This document shows, in pieces, positions 58,283 to 64,000 of a stretch of DNA of 64,000 bases. The position numbers were made by a program, and so were the translations under genes. The notes under the pieces are model-generated. The model had not been told where the DNA came from. It did no database searches and saw only the letters and a program-made list of their open reading frames with translations. Position 1 is the stretch's first letter, and every line of letters starts with the position of its first letter. Source of the stretch: Thermoplasmatota archaeon (GTDB taxonomy: Archaea; Thermoplasmatota; E2; UBA202; JdFR-43); NCBI GenBank assembly GCA_029258955.1, contig JAPDJT010000015.1:1-64000 (forward strand), given 5' to 3'.

Positions 58283-58705
58283 TCACTTCAACGGCAGATA
58301 TTTGGAGCTACGAGTTGCTCCAACTCCTGGACCGCTATGCTTAACTTCTTTCCTTGTTAAAGCAAACTCTCCTAAATAATGACCAATCATTTCTGGCTTA
58401 ATTTTAACAGGAACAAATTCTTTTCCATTATGAACAGCTATTGTATGACCAACAAATTCAGGCAATATAATCATATCCCTTAAATGAGTTCTTATAATCT
58501 TTCCTTTTTCTGTCTTCCTCAATTTTTCCAAAAGGCGATATTGCACTGGTGTTAGCCCACGCTTTAAAGTTCTTCTTGCTCTAGCTGGAAGTAAAGGCAG
58601 CAACTCTTCTAAACTCATTTTTGATAACTCTTCAAATGTATAGCCGCGATAAGTAAATTCTTTTTTTGCAGTAATTTCAATCTTCCTTCTCCTCTTTTTC
58701 GCCAT
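58283..58705 (-). CDS. rps19: Ribosomal protein S19 (uS19)
   Basis: 140 residues from the ATG at 58705, after [49 protein letters not shown] and [20 protein letters not shown] are diagnostic of the archaeal form. Confidence 0.96.
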   Translation of the reverse strand: MAKKRRRKIEITAKKEFTYRGYTFEELSKMSLEELLPLLPARARRTLKRGLTPVQYRLLEKLRKTEKGKIIRTHLRDMIILPEFVGHTIAVHNGKEFVPVKIKPEMIGHYLGEFALTRKEVKHSGPGVGATRSSKYLPLK

Positions 58706-58710
58706 ATTAA

Positions 58711-59415
58711 TCACCTCTTACCTGTTCTTCTTGCAGCAATAGAACCAACTTTTCTACCAGGAGGAGCCCCTCTTGCAACTGTCTTGGGGCGACCAACATG
58801 CTGATGGCTACCTCCTCCATGAGGATGATCAACAGGATTCATGGCTACTCCACTCACTATTGGCCATAGCTTTGCTCTTGCCTTCAAAGCATGATATTTC
58901 TTTCCAGCTTTAACAAATGGCTTATCTGCTCTTCCTCCTCCTGCCGGCAAGCCAATAGTGGCTCTACAATTTGGCAGGAATTTCTTATGCTTTCCAGAAG
59001 GAAGGCGAACAATCACCCCATCTTTTTCATGAGATACAATGGTAGCGTAGCTTCCTGCAGCTCTTACATATTTTCCTCCATCTCCTGGCTCCCCTTCTAT
59101 ATTAAATATTGGAGTTCCTTGAGGAATTGAAGCTAAGGGCAAAACATTTCCTGGCTTAACTATTGTCTCGCTTGTAAATTTAATTTTCTCTCCTGTTGCC
59201 AGTCCTTCGCAAGCAATAAGCTTTGCAACCTGCCCATTTTCAAGTCTTACCAATGCTAAAGGGGTTGTAGAACCAGGATTGTGAACAATATCTTCCACAA
59301 TTCCTTCATATTCACCAAGCCTGGGATAAGCTACTGGACCCTTATGCTTAAATGAAGGGCTTGTATATGGAGGGCGCCCAGCCCCACGCCTCTGGTGGCG
59401 GAGTCTTTTTCCCAT
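58711..59415 (-). CDS. rpl2: Ribosomal protein L2 (uL2)
   Basis: 234 residues. [40 protein letters not shown] and the C-terminal [20 protein letters not shown] (peptidyl-transferase region) are clear. Full length. Confidence 0.97.
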   Translation of the reverse strand: MGKRLRHQRRGAGRPPYTSPSFKHKGPVAYPRLGEYEGIVEDIVHNPGSTTPLALVRLENGQVAKLIACEGLATGEKIKFTSETIVKPGNVLPLASIPQGTPIFNIEGEPGDGGKYVRAAGSYATIVSHEKDGVIVRLPSGKHKKFLPNCRATIGLPAGGGRADKPFVKAGKKYHALKARAKLWPIVSGVAMNPVDHPHGGGSHQHVGRPKTVARGAPPGRKVGSIAARRTGKR

Positions 59416-59424
59416 TTTTACACC

Positions 59425-59682
59425 TCAGAATATACCTATCCTCATTCCTATATCCTCAGCCTTATATTCGGGAGCTAATTTTACTACCGCAATTTTTCCT
59501 TTCTTAGTTATTCTTGTATTAACTTTCTCAACCTTTACATTGAATATTTTTTCTACTGCTTCCTTTATCATTTTCTTGTTAGCATCCACTCTAACTACAA
59601 ACTGCAGCGCATTGTTTTCCTCTATCATCCTCATTGTTTTCTCAGTTACATACGGATGCAATATTATATCATACGGATCCAT
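59425..59682 (-). CDS. rpl23: Ribosomal protein L23 (uL23)
   Basis: 85 residues from the ATG at 59682: MDPYDIILHPYVTEKTMRMI, then IFNVKVEKVNTRITKKGK. Overlaps the L4 end by 14 bases. Confidence 0.95.
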   Translation of the reverse strand: MDPYDIILHPYVTEKTMRMIEENNALQFVVRVDANKKMIKEAVEKIFNVKVEKVNTRITKKGKIAVVKLAPEYKAEDIGMRIGIF

Positions 59683-60430
59683 ATTTCTCACCTATCCTTT
59701 GCAAAGCATTTAAAGTGTAAAGCGTTAATCTTCCAGCCTGCCCGCCTGGAGCAAGATATTCAACATTTATTTCATCAGGAGTGATTATATCTACACCAGG
59801 TAAATTACCTGCTGCTTTTTCAATTTTTTCTTTATTCATGGCAATTATTAATAAAGATTTCGGAATCTTGTATTTTCTCCCTCTCCTTTTCCCCTTTCCA
59901 GCCCTTATATGTTTCCCTTCTCTCGCTCTTTCAACATCTTCTTTTAAGCCAAGTTTTTCCAAAACTTTAAGCACTTCCTTAGTTTTTTGCAATTCTTCAA
60001 ATTTATTCTCCACTACTACTGGCAACTCCGCCTTAAACTTGTGTCCTCTTTTTCTTACAAGCTCTTCATTTACTGTTGCAGATAAAGCAGAAAGTTTAGC
60101 AAGAAGCATCTCTTTTTTATTTATTTTCATTTCCCATATTTTTTCAGCTTTTGGTGGATGCGCTTCTCTTCCTCCAACTGTTCCTGGAGCAATTGCAGCT
60201 CTTCCTGTTGGAAGGCGAGGGACTCTTGCCATTCCTCTTCCTGGCCCAAAAGACTCTGCAGAATAATCTTTTCCAGCTGTTGGTTTTGTTCCATATGGCT
60301 GGCGTCTATTGGCTCGAATAACATTAAATGCCTTTGTAATCACATCTGGACGATATTCATAGCTAAAACAAGATGGCAAATCAATTTCTTCTATAACATT
60401 TCCTTCCAAATCAAATACTTTCGCCTTCAT
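59669..60430 (-). CDS. rpl4: Ribosomal protein L4 (uL4, archaeal L1e)
   Basis: 253 residues. KAFNVIRANRRQPYGTKPTA, RGMARVPRLPTGRAAIAPGT and PGVDIITPDEINVEYLAPGG define the archaeal uL4. The start overlaps the end of L3 by none; they abut. Confidence 0.96.
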   Translation of the reverse strand: MKAKVFDLEGNVIEEIDLPSCFSYEYRPDVITKAFNVIRANRRQPYGTKPTAGKDYSAESFGPGRGMARVPRLPTGRAAIAPGTVGGREAHPPKAEKIWEMKINKKEMLLAKLSALSATVNEELVRKRGHKFKAELPVVVENKFEELQKTKEVLKVLEKLGLKEDVERAREGKHIRAGKGKRRGRKYKIPKSLLIIAMNKEKIEKAAGNLPGVDIITPDEINVEYLAPGGQAGRLTLYTLNALQRIGEKYGSV

Positions 60431-61411
60431 TTACACACCCTGCTTACTTGTTGTTGATATGTATGTAATTTGTGGCTCCTCTACTTTAACTCCTTTCCAG
60501 TAGCGGACAGCATGCCTCATTCTAATGAGCCTTTTAACAGGTCCAGGAACACTTCCATGAAGCATAACATACTCGTTTCTTACTATTCCATAATGAGGAA
60601 AGCCACCAGCAGGAGTAATTTCCTCACCATTTTCTCCTATCTTCAAAATTCTCTTATTATATTCTGTTCTTTTATGGTAGCCCATCTGTCCAGCTTGTGG
60701 AACAGTTGGGCGAACCCATGACAACCATGGACCCAATGTTCCTATCATTCTACGATGCTTTCTATTTTTATGATGCAGAAGCTTTACACCCCATCTTTTA
60801 ACATGTCCTTGGAATCCTTTTCCTTTTGTAACGGCAATAACATCAATCATTTCTCCTACTTTAAAAACATCTTTAACACTAATTTCTTTACCAAGCAAAC
60901 CTTCAGCAAACTTTAACCTTTCTTCCAAATTTCCTCCACCAACTCTTATTTCCATAATATCTGGAACCTTTTTTGGCACTCCAGTTATTTTCCATGGCTC
61001 TGTATAAGCTAAAACCCTTATTTCGTCAAAATCCTTAACCTCTTTTTCTTTCTTTTTCTTTGGCAATGGCAATCTCTTTGCCAGCTCATCTATACCATTA
61101 TCTGCCCATATTTCTGTTTTTGTTTTGAGTCCATAGGGCGTATATTCATAAAATCTTATAGCAGCAATTTTCATTGGAGGAGTTTCAAGAATAGTAACAG
61201 GAACAAAAACTTCTTGCCCCGAAGTAGTGGAAGTGGGACGATAATCAACAACTAAAACATGTGTCATCCCTGCCTTATAACCAGCAAATCCTTGTAAGCA
61301 AGGCTTCTCTCCATCTGCAGGCCAGGATTTAATACGGGGGGTCTCCGAACTAGCCCTTTTTCTTGGCGAAAATGCTAATGAACCTCTTTTTGGCTTGCTG
61401 TGCTGTGCCAT
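60431..61411 (-). CDS. rpl3: Ribosomal protein L3 (uL3)
   Basis: 326 residues: KPKRGSLAFSPRKRASSETP, GFAGYKAGMTHVLVVDYRPT and KGKGFQGHVKRWGVKLLHHK. First gene of the cluster, with AGGTG before the ATG and a TATA box about 40 bases upstream. Confidence 0.97.
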   Translation of the reverse strand: MAQHSKPKRGSLAFSPRKRASSETPRIKSWPADGEKPCLQGFAGYKAGMTHVLVVDYRPTSTTSGQEVFVPVTILETPPMKIAAIRFYEYTPYGLKTKTEIWADNGIDELAKRLPLPKKKKEKEVKDFDEIRVLAYTEPWKITGVPKKVPDIMEIRVGGGNLEERLKFAEGLLGKEISVKDVFKVGEMIDVIAVTKGKGFQGHVKRWGVKLLHHKNRKHRRMIGTLGPWLSWVRPTVPQAGQMGYHKRTEYNKRILKIGENGEEITPAGGFPHYGIVRNEYVMLHGSVPGPVKRLIRMRHAVRYWKGVKVEEPQITYISTTSKQGV

Positions 61412-61442
61412 CTTCTACACCTATAACTTACCCAAATATGCA

Positions 61443-61457
61443 AAGTAATATATAAAA
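61443..61457 (-). promoter_or_regulatory. TATA box of the ribosomal protein operon
   Basis: TTTTATATATTACTT on the minus strand, about 40 bases before the L3 ATG, which leaves room for a short leader with the ribosome-binding site. The rest of the 209-base gap upstream shows no gene. Confidence 0.55.
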
Positions 61458-61620
61458 CTGATGCTTGAAGAATTTAAACGAGAATATCAGTTACACCCTT
61501 TTGCAATAAGCTTACCGACAAAGATGGATGTGATTTGGCGAAGAAAAAAATAGCTGGAGTTGATTACGAGCTAAACATGAGCTAAAAATGGAGATATAAT
61601 AATACTATTTAGCAAGGTAG

Positions 61621-62688
61621 TCAAGTTTTCCATACCCATCTTACATTTCCTATAAAATTCCATAAGGTTGATGCAACAATTCCAATGAGCATTGAAATAA
61701 TATAATAAAAATGAAATAATTCTGTAAATGCAAATAAGCATATCAAATTAATTAAAATGCCCATTAGCCGTGTAATATGGTCTTTTACAATTGCGCTTCC
61801 AATGCCTATATGCTTTGCTTCCCTTCTGAAAGTCCATATCCTATTTAGGAAAAAATTACTAAGCAAAGATGCTTCTATTGCCACGGCGCCGGAAATCATA
61901 TAATATAAGCCAAAATTTGTCAAAAAATAAAGGATTGCAAGATTTATTGCTACACCTATGACTCCAACAATGCAAAATTTCAAGAATTTCATCAATTTTC
62001 CAGAACGCCATAAAAGGCTCATTAAATGAATTAAATAGGAAAAAACAACGTTAAAGCTCATCTTACTTTTCCCAGCATATCTTTTTCCAAATTTATAGCC
62101 AATTTCCTTGACTTTATTATAATTTCCGAGAATCAAAATTTCTAAAAGAATTTTATATCCTTTTGGCTTAAGTTCTATATCCTTTATAACCTCTTTTTTA
62201 AATGCGAAAAATCCTGATTCCTTATCTTTTATTTCTTTAATTTCCCAAAAAAATGTTTCTGCTAACTTGGATGCTAACTTTGATATCAATTTTCTTCCTA
62301 AACTTAAATTTAAGCCAAAATTGCCAACATATCTACTGGCAATGGCAATATCTGCTCCTTTTTTAATAGCAAAAATTAATTCTGGAATTTTCTCAGGAGG
62401 ATGTTGCAAATCTGCATCCATTACAATGAATATGTCTCCTTTTGCATGCTTAAAGCCTTCTACACATGCAGAAGCCAATCCTTTTTCTTCTTTCCTTGTT
62501 ATAACCTTAACAGGGAAATTTTTTGAATATTTATTTGCAACATCTGCAGTTCCATCTGGCGAGTTATCATCAACAACTATTATCTCTCCATCAATTTTAT
62601 TCTCATTAAACACCTTAAATATTCTTTCAAATAATTTTGGTATATTTTCCTTTTCATTATATGTTGGAATTATAATTGAAACTTTCAT
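61621..62688 (-). CDS. Dolichyl-phosphate mannosyltransferase (GT2) with GtrA domain
   Basis: 355 residues. The GT2 domain (1-225) has IIPTYNEKENIPKLFERIFK, VDDNSPDGTADVA and MDADLQHPPEKIPE (DxD). Residues 228-355 are four membrane helices of GtrA type (FLKFCIVGVIGVAINLAILY; ASLLSNFFLNRIWTFRRE). It transfers a sugar, probably mannose, to a polyprenyl phosphate for protein glycosylation. It overlaps the next gene by 4 bases. Confidence 0.9.
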   Translation of the reverse strand: MKVSIIIPTYNEKENIPKLFERIFKVFNENKIDGEIIVVDDNSPDGTADVANKYSKNFPVKVITRKEEKGLASACVEGFKHAKGDIFIVMDADLQHPPEKIPELIFAIKKGADIAIASRYVGNFGLNLSLGRKLISKLASKLAETFFWEIKEIKDKESGFFAFKKEVIKDIELKPKGYKILLEILILGNYNKVKEIGYKFGKRYAGKSKMSFNVVFSYLIHLMSLLWRSGKLMKFLKFCIVGVIGVAINLAILYFLTNFGLYYMISGAVAIEASLLSNFFLNRIWTFRREAKHIGIGSAIVKDHITRLMGILINLICLFAFTELFHFYYIISMLIGIVASTLWNFIGNVRWVWKT

Positions 62689-63977
62689 TTTACCAAATCC
62701 TTACTTATGTAAATGTATATCTTGTCATGGAAATTTTTTTCTAATATGAAATTCTTTTGAATAAATTGCAAGATATGCAAATATTCAAGATTTGCTTTAT
62801 CTGCATAAGTAAATAAAACTATTGAATTGTTAGTAGATATATTTTCTTCAAGATAATTTACTTTCTTATGAGTATAATATTCTACTACCCTCAAATTTGT
62901 TGAATAAATAGTTATATTCCTTGGATAGTGTTTATTTATATAATTGCAAGCTTCTTCCCAATTTACATCATAAATTGGCTTGATCAAAAGTAAAATTGTA
63001 GATATGCTAAGAAATATAATGGCTAATTTTTTGCAATATTTTTTATAAGCTTTTCCTATATATAAAAAAAGGGGTATGAGCAGGGGCAAAAGATAATATT
63101 CGTGATTTGGAAGAAAAATAAAAAATAAAGAAAAGGAAAGAGAAAACAAAGCTAAAGATTTTTCTTCGGCTGAAATTGGCTTCTTCTTTTTAAATAAGAG
63201 AAGGAGGGAAATAAAAATACTCCATGCCAAAATAATCATGCTAAATTGGTAAAGAGGAGCTAAAGAATGCATTTTACCTAATCCAAAAAAATTTCTTGAT
63301 GATGTTGTGGGGGCAAAGAAGGAAGGTTTTGTAAGAAAAGCATAAGTTATCCACGGAAGGGGAATCAAAACTGCCTCTGCCAATAAAAAAAGAAAATATT
63401 TAATCTCTACTTTCTTTTGGAGCATTAAGAAAAATATAGGTAAAATAACTATCCCCATAGGAATTTTTGCAAATATTGCCAATCCTAAAAAAATGCCCGA
63501 TAAAAACAGCCATTTTCTATTTTTAATTCCAAGCAAAGCAAAGTAAAAAGATATTGTCATTAGCATAAGGGCAAACAAGTCAATTTGTATGATTTTGCTA
63601 AATATTACTATCATAGGGAAAAATCCAAATAAAGATGCCGAGGCCAAGGCTTCGCCATTTATTTCCTTTCCAATAAGATAAACCAGATAAACATTAATTA
63701 ATGAGCAAATTACTATTAACATTCTAAAAGCAATTAAACTTATACCGAAAATTTTTGAAAGGAGGAGGAGAAAATAAACAAATAGAGGCGGATTGTCAAA
63801 ATTCCAATCTAAATAAGAGCCACCCTTCAATATATAAGAAACACGAAGAAGATAATAGGCTTCATTCCATGAATGAAACAATCCTAAAGGCGACCAAATC
63901 CAGATTACATACAAAATGGAAGAAACTATGATTATATGATATATGGATGGGGACTTTAGAAATTCAGTTTTTTGCAT
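62685..63977 (-). CDS. GT39/ArnT-like membrane glycosyltransferase
   Basis: 430 residues from the ATG at 63977 (a TTG at 63998 extends it by seven). About ten membrane helices. The first luminal loop has HSWNEAYYLLRVSYILKGGS and DWNFDNPPLFVYFLLLL, where acidic residues of the PMT/ArnT superfamily lie. It should use the polyprenyl-phosphate sugar made by the GT2 enzyme overlapping its end to modify surface proteins or lipids. Confidence 0.8.
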   Translation of the reverse strand: MQKTEFLKSPSIYHIIIVSSILYVIWIWSPLGLFHSWNEAYYLLRVSYILKGGSYLDWNFDNPPLFVYFLLLLSKIFGISLIAFRMLIVICSLINVYLVYLIGKEINGEALASASLFGFFPMIVIFSKIIQIDLFALMLMTISFYFALLGIKNRKWLFLSGIFLGLAIFAKIPMGIVILPIFFLMLQKKVEIKYFLFLLAEAVLIPLPWITYAFLTKPSFFAPTTSSRNFFGLGKMHSLAPLYQFSMIILAWSIFISLLLLFKKKKPISAEEKSLALFSLSFSLFFIFLPNHEYYLLPLLIPLFLYIGKAYKKYCKKLAIIFLSISTILLLIKPIYDVNWEEACNYINKHYPRNITIYSTNLRVVEYYTHKKVNYLEENISTNNSIVLFTYADKANLEYLHILQFIQKNFILEKNFHDKIYIYISKDLVK

Positions 63978-64000
63978 CTTTTTTCTATGAGAAAGCAAAT

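Noticed and set aside
59781-60266. 161-codon open frame on the plus strand
   Set aside because: Antisense to ribosomal protein L4.

Overview
The window is archaeal chromosome. The evidence is an archaeal-order ribosomal protein cluster (L3-L4-L23-L2-S19-L22-S3-L29-aIF1-Rpp29-S17-L14-L24-S4e-L5-S14), an archaeal threonyl-tRNA synthetase, RFC small subunit, a short XPF nuclease, an RPA-like OB-fold protein, Taw3, diphthine ligase and DPM1/PMT-type glycosyltransferases. TATA boxes often lie 24-27 bases before the start codon, which suggests leaderless mRNAs. The gene set and the many PKD, beta-helix and DUF-type surface proteins fit a euryarchaeon, perhaps of the Thermoplasmatota; that placement is an inference from gene content.

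Layout. 1-6.3 kb is host: a CoA-ligase-like fragment, a membrane/Taw3 fusion, a secreted amidotransferase-like protein, an M28 peptidase, XPF and imidazolonepropionase. 6.34-6.60 kb holds broken small membrane-protein genes that look like the residue of an older mobile element.

6,603-33,960 is an integrated element of about 27.4 kb. It is bounded by a 32-bp direct repeat made of the 3' end of the tRNA-Lys(CTT) gene, which stays intact at the right end. The element has three parts. (1) A left arm (6.6-10.7 kb, minus strand) carries the tyrosine integrase, zinc ribbons, a ParB-like protein with cysteine clusters, a ribbon-helix-helix protein and a palindrome-rich control region. (2) An A+T-rich accessory segment (10.9-20.5 kb) carries two winged-helix regulators, small membrane proteins, a convergent TcmP/radical-SAM pair, a 490-residue membrane protein, a compact structured transcript with a 31-codon ORF, a frameshifted PKD lipoprotein and a beta-helix surface protein. 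(3) A right arm (20.6-33.9 kb, minus strand) has tightly overlapping genes: serine recombinase, P-loop ATPase, many membrane and signal-peptide proteins, an 896-residue surface protein, a methyltransferase, a large HTH protein next to iterons, and a small possible DNA-binding protein. Together these suggest a provirus or an integrative transfer element; no known capsid or conjugation gene is recognisable. Several of its genes appear to start at CTG, ATA or ATC behind a strong GGAGGTG ribosome-binding site.

33.9-64 kb is host again: tRNA-Lys, RFC small subunit, a thiamine-binding-like protein, a free-standing E2 acyltransferase domain and LarC; a secretion cassette with a TasA/camelysin-like protein, a 25-aa membrane peptide, a secreted protein, signal peptidase I and a PRC/PAS/HisKA protein; a LOG-like protein, a transaldolase and DUF996; tRNA-Gly; a decayed IS481-like insertion; RPA-like protein, ThrRS and a triple-DUF3068 membrane protein; hydrolase, Dph6 and a CNNM/CBS protein; then the ribosomal operon and two glycosyltransferases. 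A dispersed palindromic repeat of about 75-110 bp occupies many host intergenic gaps, and I see no copy inside the element.
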